A DNA stretch of 64,000 nucleotides from Brachymonas denitrificans (lineage in GTDB: Bacteria; Pseudomonadota; Gammaproteobacteria; Burkholderiales; Burkholderiaceae_C), in the NCBI RefSeq assembly GCF_907163135.1, contig NZ_CAJQUA010000001.1, forward strand, positions 1,007,001 through 1,071,000, in the 5' to 3' direction. Position 1 is the first letter of the stretch. Every line of letters begins with the position of its first letter. Positions 43,416 through 52,978 of this stretch are shown piece after piece. Below the pieces are notes generated by a model. The model did not search any database, had not been told where the DNA came from, and saw nothing but the letters and a program-made list of their open reading frames with translations. The translations under genes were made by a program, and so were the position numbers.

Positions 43416-43450
43416 ATGTACTGATAGCTGCGTACCGGCGCCGCATCAGG

Positions 43451-44143
43451 TCAATCCTCGCAATCCCCCACGTTACCCTCATGAATCCGCAGGCGCCTGC
43501 CACAACGGCTTGCCAGCGCCTCGTCGTGCGTCACCAGCACCAGCGTGGCCCCCTGCTCCACATTCAGTTCAAGCAGCAATTCCAGAATCCTTTCCCCCGT
43601 TGCGCCATCCAGACTTCCGGTAGGCTCATCCGCCAGCAGAATTTGCGGACGCTGTACAAACGCCCGGGCCAGCGCCACACGCTGCTGCTCTCCTCCCGAC
43701 AACACCCGCGGATAGCTTTGCACCCGTGCAGCCAGCCCGACACGGTCCAGCATGGCAAGCGCCCTTTCCCTGGCATCCCGTTTTCCTGCAAGCTCCAGGG
43801 GGAGCATGGTATTTTCCAGCGCTGTCAGGTTGGGCATCAACTGGAAATTCTGAAAGACAAACCCCATGGTCTGCGCCCGCAGGGCTGCGCGTCCGTCCTC
43901 GTCCAGCGCAAACATGTCCTTTCCGCCCAGAAAAACCGTACCCGAACTTGGCGTATCCAGACCAGCCATGATGGCCAGCAGGCTGCTCTTGCCCGATCCG
44001 GATGCGCCGACAATCGCCGTCACGCTTCCACGCTCCAGTTCAAAACTGATGTTGCGCAGAATGTGCAGCGTGCCATCGGCTTGCGTCACACTCTTGGACA
44101 CATCTCTCACACTGAGAATACTATTGCCGGGAGATTGTTTCAT
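43451..44143 (-). CDS. ybbA: ABC transporter ATPase, YbbA/LolD type
   Basis: 230 residues. Walker A VGASGSGKSSLLAIMAGLD (about 50-58), Q-loop MGFVFQNFQLMP, signature LSGGEQQRVALARA, Walker B ILLADEPTGSLDG, and His switch LVTHD. YbbA ATPases pair with the large YbbP permease and sit beside tesA in many proteobacteria; tesA is divergent here as expected. However, no permease follows: the next minus-strand gene is the adhesin after 198 bases. It may use a permease encoded elsewhere. The ATG at 44143 or a GTG four codons upstream are both possible; neither has a good ribosome site. Confidence 0.88.
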   Translation of the reverse strand: MKQSPGNSILSVRDVSKSVTQADGTLHILRNISFELERGSVTAIVGASGSGKSSLLAIMAGLDTPSSGTVFLGGKDMFALDEDGRAALRAQTMGFVFQNFQLMPNLTALENTMLPLELAGKRDARERALAMLDRVGLAARVQSYPRVLSGGEQQRVALARAFVQRPQILLADEPTGSLDGATGERILELLLELNVEQGATLVLVTHDEALASRCGRRLRIHEGNVGDCED

Positions 44144-44256
44144 GACAATTTTCACTTGTATTTGCTGATATTGCGTCCATGGTAACCCTGTACCTGCCTG
44201 TGCCGTGGCTGCACAACCGCAAGGGAACTCGAAAACCTGTCGCTACTCCAAGAATC

Positions 44257-44919
44257 ATGTCGCAATCTACCTCCCCCCGCCTTTCGCGCCGCAATGGTCT
44301 GCTCATTTCACTTGCCGTGCTGGCAAGCGCGTTGAGCGCACCGGCCCATGCCTCCAGTCAGGCAACGGTCCTTGTCGTTGGCGACTCCATCAGCGCCGAA
44401 TACGGCCTGCCCCGCGGCACCGGTTGGGTCGCCCTGTTGCAGAATCAGCTCGACGCAGGCAGGATTCCGGCCCGCCTCGTCAATGCCAGCATCAGCGGCG
44501 ACACCACCGCAGGCGGCCGCGCGCGCCTGCCGCAACTGCTCAAGACGCATCAACCCAAGGTGCTTTTGCTAGAGCTGGGTGCCAACGATGCCCTGCGCGG
44601 CCTGCCGCTGGCGCAAACCCAGGCCAATCTGACGGCCATGACGCAACTGGCACAGCAATCCGGCGCCAAGGTACTGCTGCTGGGCATGCAGGTGCCGCCC
44701 AACTACGGCGCCAGCTACACGCGCCAGTTCGCCCAGGTATTTGCCGACGTGGGCAAGGCGCAGAAGGCAGCCGTGCTGCCGTTCCTGCTCAAGGGCGTGG
44801 CCGATGCGCCCGATGCACTGCAATACTTCCAGTCCGACCGCATTCACCCGAATGCGAAGGCACAAGCCCGAATTGCCGGCAATGTGCTGCCCGAGCTGAA
44901 GAAACTGCTGCTGAAGTAA
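44257..44919 (+). CDS. tesA: acyl-CoA thioesterase I/lysophospholipase (SGNH hydrolase)
   Basis: Periplasmic multifunctional esterase. 220 residues: signal peptide (1 to about 32, twin-Arg near RRNGLLISLAVLASAL but no full Tat motif), block I VVGDSISAEYGL with nucleophile Ser44, block II Gly in ASISGDTTAGG, block III Asn in LELGANDALRGLP, and block V DRIHPNAKAQ with the catalytic Asp/His. Divergent from ybbA, the usual arrangement. An in-frame ATG 78 bases upstream would bury the signal peptide, so this start is preferred. Followed by 114 bases before the convergent PLP-enzyme gene. Confidence 0.93.
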   Translation: MSQSTSPRLSRRNGLLISLAVLASALSAPAHASSQATVLVVGDSISAEYGLPRGTGWVALLQNQLDAGRIPARLVNASISGDTTAGGRARLPQLLKTHQPKVLLLELGANDALRGLPLAQTQANLTAMTQLAQQSGAKVLLLGMQVPPNYGASYTRQFAQVFADVGKAQKAAVLPFLLKGVADAPDALQYFQSDRIHPNAKAQARIAGNVLPELKKLLLK

Positions 44920-45033
44920 GCTGGCACGCAATCTGCCCTGCGCAGGGCCGCGTCGCCCCCCTCGATCTCCTTGCAACGCCGGTCCGCTCCGGACAATGGC
45001 TTCGGTCCCGGGGGGCCGCTAGAACCTGTTGCC

Positions 45034-46257
45034 TCAGACCGGCAAGGTCAGCAGCGCCTGTGCCAGATCCGCCTCCAGGTCGCGCGGGTCTTCCAGCCCG
45101 ATGCACAGGCGCACCAGCGTGCCGCGCGCAATATGCTCCGGCCAGGCATCACGCATGGTTTCCAGTTCGTACGGCATCACCAGGCTGACCGGTCCGCCCC
45201 AGCTGTAGCCGATGCGGAACAGGCGCAGGCTGTCGCAGAAGGCATCGATTTCGTCCTGGGTATAGTGCGGCTCGAACACCACGCTCACCAGCCCGGCGGC
45301 CGCGCCATGCGGCTGCTCGGGCGTGACGCACAACGCTTTCCAGTAGTCGTGTCCGGGCGCATCAGGCAGGCTGGGGTGCAATACCTGCGCAAACTGCGGC
45401 TGCCCGGTACACCATTGCGCCACGTGACGCGCCGAGCGGTCGGCCGCCTGGTAGCGCAAGGCCATGCTCGGCAGGCTGCGCAGCACCGCTTCCACGTCGT
45501 TCATGCCCACGCCAAAGCCGAGACGCATATGGCTGAGCAGGATGCGCTTGTGCAGCGCCGGGTCGCGCGTGATCACGCTGCCCATCAATACGTCGCCGCC
45601 GCCGCTGGGATACTTGGTCAGCGCGTGAATGCTGATGTCCACACCGATTGCCTCCTCATCGCCACTGCGCAGCAGATCGAAAGGCTGGAAGGCCAGGCCG
45701 GCGCCCCAGGTGTTGTCCAGCGCAGTCAGCACGCCCAGTTCACGGCAGGTGCGCACCTGCGCCAGCAGATCGGGAAACTCCAACGTAACCGAGCCGGCCG
45801 CTTCCAGCCACACCAGACGCGTGTTGGGGCCGATCTTGTCCGCCAGATCGTTCACGTCCATGGGGTCGTAGGTGCGGTAGGCAATGCCCCAGTGGTCCAG
45901 CTCGCCGTCGGCCAGCGTTCTGCTGGGTCCATAGGCATTGTCCGGCAGCAGCACTTCGTCCCCGCTGTGCAGCAGGGCCATGTTCACGCAGGCGATGGCT
46001 GCCAGCCCGCTGGGCACCAGCACCGCGTGGCGCCCGCCTTCCAGCGCACACAGACGCTCTTCCAGCGTGTAGCTGGTGGGCGTGCCATGCAAGCCATAGG
46101 TGTAGCCGCTCTTGTCGAGCCAGGTGCGCTCGCGCATGGCGGCCACGTTCGGAAAGAACACCGTGGAGGCCTTGCAGACCGGCGGTTGCGGCGCCTCGAA
46201 TTCTGCAGGAGGCTGGTAGTCGTGATGGATGAGGTCAGTGCTGGCGTGGCGTTTCAT
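45034..46257 (-). CDS. metC: cystathionine beta-lyase family PLP enzyme
   Basis: Cys/Met-metabolism PLP-dependent enzyme, fold type I. 407 residues. Substrate-side N-terminus PPVCKASTVFFPNVAAM, YTYGLHGTPTSYTLEERLCA, ring-stacking segment VLVPSGLAAIACVNMALL, TALDNTWGAGLAFQP with the PLP-binding Asp, SIHALTKYPSGGGD with the PLP-lysine Lys215, and VRLCIGLEDPRDLEADL at the C-terminus. YSWGGPVSLVMPY favours beta-lyase (MetC) over gamma-synthase or gamma-lyase, but this is a close call by eye. Alone on the minus strand, 87 bases after the DUF2062 gene stop. Confidence 0.88.
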   Translation of the reverse strand: MKRHASTDLIHHDYQPPAEFEAPQPPVCKASTVFFPNVAAMRERTWLDKSGYTYGLHGTPTSYTLEERLCALEGGRHAVLVPSGLAAIACVNMALLHSGDEVLLPDNAYGPSRTLADGELDHWGIAYRTYDPMDVNDLADKIGPNTRLVWLEAAGSVTLEFPDLLAQVRTCRELGVLTALDNTWGAGLAFQPFDLLRSGDEEAIGVDISIHALTKYPSGGGDVLMGSVITRDPALHKRILLSHMRLGFGVGMNDVEAVLRSLPSMALRYQAADRSARHVAQWCTGQPQFAQVLHPSLPDAPGHDYWKALCVTPEQPHGAAAGLVSVVFEPHYTQDEIDAFCDSLRLFRIGYSWGGPVSLVMPYELETMRDAWPEHIARGTLVRLCIGLEDPRDLEADLAQALLTLPV

Positions 46258-46344
46258 GCCGGCATGATAGCGCGCAACTGGTGTCAGCCGCCGAGACCTC
46301 TGTCACGCTACAGCAACTCCCTAGAGCGTCAGGCATGCAACTGG

Positions 46345-46899
46345 CTATTCCTTGCCGGAGCGCATCTTGTACCACTGATGCGCAGACCAGATCAGGCTGA
46401 TCAGCACATAGGCGAGCAGCCCGCCGCTGACGGCAAGTATCGCCAGGCCGACCATCAGCGGCTTGCCCATCATCTTGATGCCTTGCCAGAAGCCGACCTT
46501 CTCGGAGCCGTGGATAGTCTGGTGCAACTCGGTGGCCTTTTGTTCGGCTTCGCTGTCTTTTTCCGAAGCGCTCTTGGGGGCAGTGGGCTCCAGCACCATG
46601 TTGCCCAGGCGATAGGCCAGGTAATACACCGGCGCAAAGGTGACCGGGTTGCTCACCAGCGTGCTGGCTGCTGCTGCCGGCAGGTTGGCACGCAGCACGA
46701 TGGCCGCCACCGCCGAGGCCGGAATCTGTGCCACCGGCACCAGCATGCCGAAGAAGATGCCGATGGAAACGCCCAGCGCCACACCATGACGCGACCAGAC
46801 CCACAAGGCAGGCTGCCCCAGCCAGGGAGCCAGCCAGGCCAGCCAGCGGCTGCGCTCCAGCGTTTCCTGATCGGGGATCCAGCGGCGGAAGAAGCTCAT
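46345..46899 (-). CDS. DUF2062 inner-membrane protein
   Basis: 184 residues. An N-terminal amphipathic segment, then helices about 39-60 (ALGVSIGIFFGMLVPVAQIP), 63-100 with the family block PAAAASTLVSNPVTFAPVYY, a charged loop (105-135) and a C-terminal pair (about 145-170). The NPVTFAPVYYLAYRLG motif is diagnostic of DUF2062. Function unknown. Lies 23 bases after the phosphoribosyltransferase stop, so probably in its transcript. The chosen ATG fits the family N-terminus MSFFRRWIPDQETLER; the frame is open upstream into the previous gene. Confidence 0.88.
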   Translation of the reverse strand: MSFFRRWIPDQETLERSRWLAWLAPWLGQPALWVWSRHGVALGVSIGIFFGMLVPVAQIPASAVAAIVLRANLPAAAASTLVSNPVTFAPVYYLAYRLGNMVLEPTAPKSASEKDSEAEQKATELHQTIHGSEKVGFWQGIKMMGKPLMVGLAILAVSGGLLAYVLISLIWSAHQWYKMRSGKE

Positions 46900-46922
46900 G
46901 GTCGCGTCGTTTTCACTGCAGG

Positions 46923-47447
46923 CTATGAGGCCAGCCTGGAGGCCAGCACATGGGGCCGGATCGAGTCGTAGTTCTCGAACGGCTGGTGGATCCACGGGCT
47001 GGTGGGCAGGTGTTCGACGGAGTAATCGGGCTGGTAGGCCGAAACGCCCTTGGTCCACAGCACGGCAGAGCGCAGCTCGACGATTGCGGGGTATTTCTCG
47101 CGCAGGTTCTGCACCACGGCCTGCAGCGTCACGCCGCTGTCGGCCAGGTCATCCACCAGCAGCACGCGCCCGGCAATCTGGCCGCGCGGGGTGGTAATGT
47201 AGTGGGCAATGTCCAGCGTGCCCTGGGTCTTGCCGTCGTTCTCGCGGTAGGAACTGGTGGACATGATGGCCAGCGGCACTTCGAAGATACGGCTCAGCAC
47301 ATCACCCGGGCGCATGCCGCCACGCGCCAGGCACAGGATGGTATCGAACTCCCAGCCCGATTCGTGCACCATCAGCGCCAGGCGCTCGATCAGGCGGTGG
47401 TATTCGTCGTTGGTGATATACAGATGCTTGCCGTCTTCCGTCAACAT
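46923..47447 (-). CDS. purine phosphoribosyltransferase (hypoxanthine/xanthine type)
   Basis: Type I PRTase salvaging a purine base with PRPP. 174 residues. PRPP loop VLLVDDLADSGVTLQ (about 100-114), N-terminal LYITNDEYHRLIERLAL, ILCLARGGMRPGDVLSRI. Base specificity (hypoxanthine, guanine or xanthine) cannot be read reliably. GGGAGG lies upstream of the ATG at 47447. It follows purA by 52 bases on the same strand, so adenylosuccinate synthesis and base salvage share an operon. The longer open frame upstream runs through the purA-PRT gap and lacks a ribosome site. Confidence 0.87.
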   Translation of the reverse strand: MLTEDGKHLYITNDEYHRLIERLALMVHESGWEFDTILCLARGGMRPGDVLSRIFEVPLAIMSTSSYRENDGKTQGTLDIAHYITTPRGQIAGRVLLVDDLADSGVTLQAVVQNLREKYPAIVELRSAVLWTKGVSAYQPDYSVEHLPTSPWIHQPFENYDSIRPHVLASRLAS

Positions 47448-47499
47448 GGCCGGACCTCCCAGTGAAGAACCGGCCTTGTGGGCCGGTGTGTTTTTGTTA

Positions 47500-48921
<1,422 letters not shown>

Positions 48922-48940
48922 TCAAAACAAAGGGTTATGG

Positions 48941-48961
48941 GGATCGCGCGAACAGCGATCC
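48941..48961 (-). repeat. hairpin between hisZ and purA
   Basis: GGATCGC (48941-48947) and GCGATCC (48955-48961), a 7-bp stem with a 7-base loop, placed 2 bases beyond the hisZ stop. No T-run. It may set relative expression or stability inside the operon. Confidence 0.4.
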
Positions 48962-48963
48962 GC

Positions 48964-50142
48964 TCAGGCGGCGGACATGGGCTGCACCACCCATTGTCCG
49001 CCTTGCTCGACCAGCGTACGGTCGCAGCAGGCAGTGTCTTCCTCGACGCCCTGCCCCGGGAAAGTGACGATCACGGTTTCACCTGCGGCACGCAGCGCGC
49101 GCACGGTCTGGCGCCAGTCCAGCGCCTCGCGCCACTCGGCGCGGATGGCGGCCGGGCGTGCCGGTGGCGTGGACATGCGCGCCAGCGCCTTTACGTCCAG
49201 GCTGAAACCGACCGCCGGACGATTGCGGCCGAACACGGCGCCCACCTCGTCATAACGGCCGCCCCGCACCAGCGCTTCGCTGCAACCTCGCAGGTAGAGC
49301 GCGAACCGCGGGCCGCTGTAGTAGGCATAGCCGGCGGCATCCGCCAGGTCGATCAGCAGGGTGATATCCGGATGGGTGCGCTGGATATGCTCGCACAGCC
49401 ATTCGAGCTGGTCCAGCGCTTCGCCGATCTGCGGCAATGCCGGCAGGGCCTTGCGCGCCTTGCCGATCACGGACACATCGCCGTACAGGCCGAGCAAGGC
49501 ATGCAGCTGCTGGCGCACCGCGGACGGCAGCGCCTGGGCCGCCAGCTCCAGCGCATCGGCGTTCTTGGAAATCAGGGCATTCTGCAGGCGGTCGATGTCG
49601 ACCACCACTTCCGGGGCCTGCTGCAGCAGGGCCGGCACGATGCGCGCATCGGTCAGGTCAGCCACCAGGCCGCGCTCGGTGGGCGTGTGCACGCTCTTGA
49701 GCGAATCGAGCGCCAGGGACAGGATTTCAAGCTCGGCCCCGGAGCCACTGCAGCCGTAGATTTCCGCGCCGAACTGGAGCGGCTCGCGGCTGGCATGGGG
49801 TTGTTCGGGGCGGGTATGCAGCACCGGGCCGCAATAACACAGGCGGGCCACACCTTCGCGGTTGAGCAGGTGCGCATCGATGCGGGCGACCTGCTGCGTG
49901 GTGTCGGCACGGACGCCGAGCGTGCGGCCGGACAGTAGATCGACCATCTTGAAGGTCTGCAGATCCAGCGCCTCGCCGGTGCCGGACAGCAGGGAATCGA
50001 TATGCTCGACCAGCGGCGGCACCACCAGCTCGTAGCCATAGCTGCGCGCAGTGTCCAGCAGGGTACGCCGGTAGTCTTCAATCAGTCGTGCCTGCGCAGG
50101 CAGCACATCAGCGATATGGTCGGGAAGTACCCAGGCGGACAT
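48964..50142 (-). CDS. hisZ: ATP phosphoribosyltransferase regulatory subunit
   Basis: HisRS-like subunit activating the short-form HisG in histidine synthesis. 392 residues. It has the class II aminoacyl-tRNA-synthetase-like body (DHIADVLPAQARLIEDYRRT, YELVVPPLVEHIDSLL, FKMVDLLSGRTLGVRADTT, PEQPHASREPLQFGAEIYG) but lacks the tRNA-binding C-terminal domain and full catalytic motifs, which is how HisZ differs from HisS. The ATG at 50142 gives MSAWVLPDHIADVLP, the family N-terminus. In the conserved hfq cluster, 81 bases after the DUF2065 gene. hisG is not in the window. Confidence 0.95.
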   Translation of the reverse strand: MSAWVLPDHIADVLPAQARLIEDYRRTLLDTARSYGYELVVPPLVEHIDSLLSGTGEALDLQTFKMVDLLSGRTLGVRADTTQQVARIDAHLLNREGVARLCYCGPVLHTRPEQPHASREPLQFGAEIYGCSGSGAELEILSLALDSLKSVHTPTERGLVADLTDARIVPALLQQAPEVVVDIDRLQNALISKNADALELAAQALPSAVRQQLHALLGLYGDVSVIGKARKALPALPQIGEALDQLEWLCEHIQRTHPDITLLIDLADAAGYAYYSGPRFALYLRGCSEALVRGGRYDEVGAVFGRNRPAVGFSLDVKALARMSTPPARPAAIRAEWREALDWRQTVRALRAAGETVIVTFPGQGVEEDTACCDRTLVEQGGQWVVQPMSAA

Positions 50143-50223
50143 TGGAAATATCAGGTCTGTTAAAAAACCGGATTTTACAAGCAATCCATCAGGTTGACAC
50201 AAACCGTCACCCGATGCCCGAGT

Positions 50224-50415
50224 TCAGTTGCTGATGATCCAGTACAGCAGCAGCCCGCCGACCACACTCAGGAAGCCGAACAGGCGGATGCGCTGGTCCG
50301 GCAGGCGCGTGAGTTCGCTGAACACTTCGCGCCAGCGTGCCGGCATCAGCAGCGGGAACAGGCCTTCGAACATCAGCATGAAGGCCAATGCCAGCCACAG
50401 CACATCGTCCTGCAT
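50224..50415 (-). CDS. DUF2065 small membrane protein (YjeT-like)
   Basis: 63 residues with two hydrophobic helices (about 5-24, LWLALAFMLMFEGLFPLL, and 43-60, LFGFLSVVGGLLLYWI) joined by a basic loop ending RLFG. It matches the DUF2065/YjeT family encoded behind hflC in many proteobacteria. Function unknown; it may assist the HflKC assembly. It begins 9 bases after hflC, so same transcript. Confidence 0.87.
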   Translation of the reverse strand: MQDDVLWLALAFMLMFEGLFPLLMPARWREVFSELTRLPDQRIRLFGFLSVVGGLLLYWIISN

Positions 50416-50424
50416 GTGGCCTGA

Positions 50425-51327
50425 TCAGTTGCCGCCGCCCACAGAGGCGCCACCCTGGCGCAGCGACTTGAAGAAGTCATTGCTGGCCGGGTCGACCACC
50501 ATCACGTCGTTCTTGTTCTCGAAGCTCTTGCGATAGGCTTCCAGGCCGCGGTAGAAGTTGGCGAACTGCGGGCTCTTGCCGAAGGACTCGCCGTAGACGC
50601 GGGTAGCCTCTGCATCGCCCTCGCCTTTCACGCGCTGGGCGTCACGGTAGGCTTCGGCCACGGTGATGTCGCGCTGGCGGTCGGCATCGGCACGGATTTT
50701 TTCGCCTTCGGCGGTACCGGTGGAACGCAGCTCGTTGGCCACGCGCTCACGCTCGGCCTGCATGCGTCGATAGACGGATTCAGTAATCGCCTCGGCATAG
50801 TCGGCACGGGTGATGCGCACGTCGACGATTTCCACGCCCCAGGTCTTGCCGCCGGTCGTTACGGCCTGCACCACTTCGGCCTTGACGTTCTGCATCAGGG
50901 CCTCGCGCTTGCCGGAGAGCAGCTCGCGCACGGTGTACTTGTTGATTTCTTCCTGGAAGGCGTTGCGCACCACGCGCAGCAACTGGTTGGCGCCCGCGGT
51001 TTCGTCCGTGCCCACGTTGCGGATGTAGGCCTGGGGATCGGAAATGCGCCAGCGCACGTACCAGTCGATCACCACGCGCTGCTTCTCGGCCGTCAGCATG
51101 GTCTCGTTGTCCTGGCTGTCGAGCATGAGCAGGCGCTTGTCGACGAAGCGCACGTTCTGGAACGGCGGCGGCATCTTCACGTAGAGGCCGGGTTCGGTGA
51201 CCACGCGCTTGATCTGGCCCAGGGCATAGACCACGCCGAACTGGCGCTGGTCGACCACGAACAGGACGGAGCTGGCGGCCAACAGGGCAATCACGAGGGC
51301 CAGGCCGGCAGTAATGAGTTTATTCAT
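50425..51327 (-). CDS. hflC: FtsH protease modulator HflC
   Basis: Inner-membrane SPFH-domain protein that forms the HflKC cage around FtsH and limits its degradation of membrane proteins. 300 residues: N-terminal anchor (about 6-26, TAGLALVIALLAASSVLFVV), band-7/SPFH domain (about 27-200, VDQRQFGVVYALGQIKRV), and a long helical segment with the ERERVANELRSTGTAEGEKI coiled-coil repeat. Follows hflK by 45 bases in the usual hfq-hflX-hflK-hflC order. Confidence 0.96.
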   Translation of the reverse strand: MNKLITAGLALVIALLAASSVLFVVDQRQFGVVYALGQIKRVVTEPGLYVKMPPPFQNVRFVDKRLLMLDSQDNETMLTAEKQRVVIDWYVRWRISDPQAYIRNVGTDETAGANQLLRVVRNAFQEEINKYTVRELLSGKREALMQNVKAEVVQAVTTGGKTWGVEIVDVRITRADYAEAITESVYRRMQAERERVANELRSTGTAEGEKIRADADRQRDITVAEAYRDAQRVKGEGDAEATRVYGESFGKSPQFANFYRGLEAYRKSFENKNDVMVVDPASNDFFKSLRQGGASVGGGN

Positions 51328-51372
51328 CGGACAGTGTCTCTTTCAGCGGAATGCGGTTGTCGAGGCCATGGC

Positions 51373-52809
51373 TCAGCGTTCGCGCGAGCGGTCGGAGTCG
51401 CGCGCGCGGGCGTCGGCTGCGGGCGCTGCGGCAGGGGCCGGAGCCGGCGTTTCAGCCGCCGGGGCTGCGGGCTTGGGCGCCGGCGTGGAGCCGGATGCCG
51501 CGGCCTGGTTCTGCAGGATCTTGTCCAGCGGCAGATAGAGCATGCTGCCTTGCTTGGCATCCACCAGGATCTTGGTGACCTTGCTGTAGACGTCCTTCAT
51601 GGTGTCGTTGTACATGCGGTCGCGCGTGGCCTGCGGCGCCTTCTGGTATTCGGGCAGGATGGCGGAGAAGCGCGAGGCATCACCCTCGGCCTGTGCCACC
51701 ACCTGGGCCTTGTAACCCTCGGCCTCGGCCTTCAGGCGCGAAGCAGTACCGACGGCCAGCGGAATCACGCGGTTGGCATAGGCCTGCGCCTCGTTCTTGG
51801 CGCGTTCGCGCTCCTGGCCGGCTTTCAGCACGTCGTCAAACGCGGCCTGCACCTGTTCGGGCGGACGCACACCGCCCTGCTGCAGGTTCACGCCGACCAC
51901 GTCCACGCCCAGCTTGTAGCGGTCGAGGATGACCTGCATCAGCTTGCGCACGCGCGGGGCGATCTGGTCGCGCTCTTCGGCCAGGGCGGCGTCCATGCGC
52001 ATGCTGCCGATCACTTCGCGGATGGCGGTTTCGGCGGCCTGCACCACGGCCTGGTCGGGGTTGCGGCTGGCAAACAGATAGTCGCGCGCATTGCTCAGGC
52101 GGTATTGCACGGCGAACTTCACCTCGACGATGTTCTCGTCGGCGGTAAGCATGGCAGAGTCGCGCAGGCCGGTGCTCTTGATCACGGCATCGCCGCCGAT
52201 GTCGACGGAGCGGATCTGCGTGACGTTGACGGTTTCGTGGCGCTCGATGGGATACGGCAGGATCCAGTTGATGCCGGCGCCCACGGTGGACTGGTACTTG
52301 CCGAAGCGCGTGACCACGGCCTGCTGCCCTTCCTGCACGATGAAGAAGCCGCTCAGCAGCCAGATTACCAGCGCCGCGCCGGCAATCATGCCGATGCCGA
52401 TGCCGGCGCCCTTGCCGCTTGGAGGCTGGCCACCGGCAAACGGGTTCCAGCGCGGATCGCCACCGCCACCGCCACCGCCGCCGCTACCACCCTGGCCGCC
52501 ACGGCCGCCGAACAGGTTGCCCAGCTTGCGGTTCAGGTCCTGCCACAACTCGTCCAGATCGGGCGGGCCCTGCTCGGGGCGCTTGCCGGGATGCTGCTGC
52601 GGGCGGTCGTCGTCCTGCTGGTTGCGCGGTTCGTGCGCGGCAGCCGGGCGGTCGTCCGCATCATCCTCGTTGCGCCCCCAGCGGGGATCGTTCAGGTTGA
52701 ACATGCGCTGGAATGCGGGCGGCAGGGCCAGCGCCAGACGGCGCAGCCCGGAAGCGCCAGGTTTGGCGCGACCAGAGGAAGAGTAAGTGGTCTCGTTCAT
52801 TGAATCCAT
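51373..52809 (-). CDS. hflK: FtsH protease modulator HflK
   Basis: Partner of HflC in the inner-membrane FtsH-HflKC complex. 478 residues: a Pro/Gln/Asp-rich cytoplasmic N-terminus with a poly-Gly run (about 100-117), transmembrane helix (about 134-155, GIGMIAGAALVIWLLSGFFI), SPFH domain (VQEGQQAVVTRFGKYQ onward), helical segment, and an Ala/Pro-rich C-terminus. Starts at 52809 (MDSMNE) and 52800 (MNETTY) are both possible; neither has a clear ribosome site. The 169-base gap after hflX is unusually long for this operon and holds a possible promoter. Confidence 0.95.
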   Translation of the reverse strand: MDSMNETTYSSSGRAKPGASGLRRLALALPPAFQRMFNLNDPRWGRNEDDADDRPAAAHEPRNQQDDDRPQQHPGKRPEQGPPDLDELWQDLNRKLGNLFGGRGGQGGSGGGGGGGGDPRWNPFAGGQPPSGKGAGIGIGMIAGAALVIWLLSGFFIVQEGQQAVVTRFGKYQSTVGAGINWILPYPIERHETVNVTQIRSVDIGGDAVIKSTGLRDSAMLTADENIVEVKFAVQYRLSNARDYLFASRNPDQAVVQAAETAIREVIGSMRMDAALAEERDQIAPRVRKLMQVILDRYKLGVDVVGVNLQQGGVRPPEQVQAAFDDVLKAGQERERAKNEAQAYANRVIPLAVGTASRLKAEAEGYKAQVVAQAEGDASRFSAILPEYQKAPQATRDRMYNDTMKDVYSKVTKILVDAKQGSMLYLPLDKILQNQAAASGSTPAPKPAAPAAETPAPAPAAAPAADARARDSDRSRER

Positions 52810-52940
52810 GGTGTCTGGGGCGACTTCTCAGGAGCTGGCAGGCAGGTGCGCATGTTTCGCGCGAAGCAGGACGCTCCAGCACGGCCGGTGCCATGCACCG
52901 GTATGCGAAGGGATATGGGGCCGATCCGCCGGAACTAAAG

Positions 52941-52949
52941 ACTATACCA
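52941..52949 (-). promoter_or_regulatory. possible internal promoter for hflK-hflC
   Basis: Minus strand TGG-TATAGT (52949-52941): an extended -10 with no good -35, in the 169-base hflX-hflK gap, about 132 bases before the hflK start. Confidence 0.35.
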
Positions 52950-52978
52950 GCAGGGAAAAGACAAATTCTGCGCAGGGA

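Noticed and set aside
47469-47487. Terminator with T-run between the phosphoribosyltransferase and purA
   Set aside because: The ACCGGCC/GGCCGGT stem has Ts only on the plus strand, but both flanking genes are on the minus strand; no plus-strand transcript is expected there.
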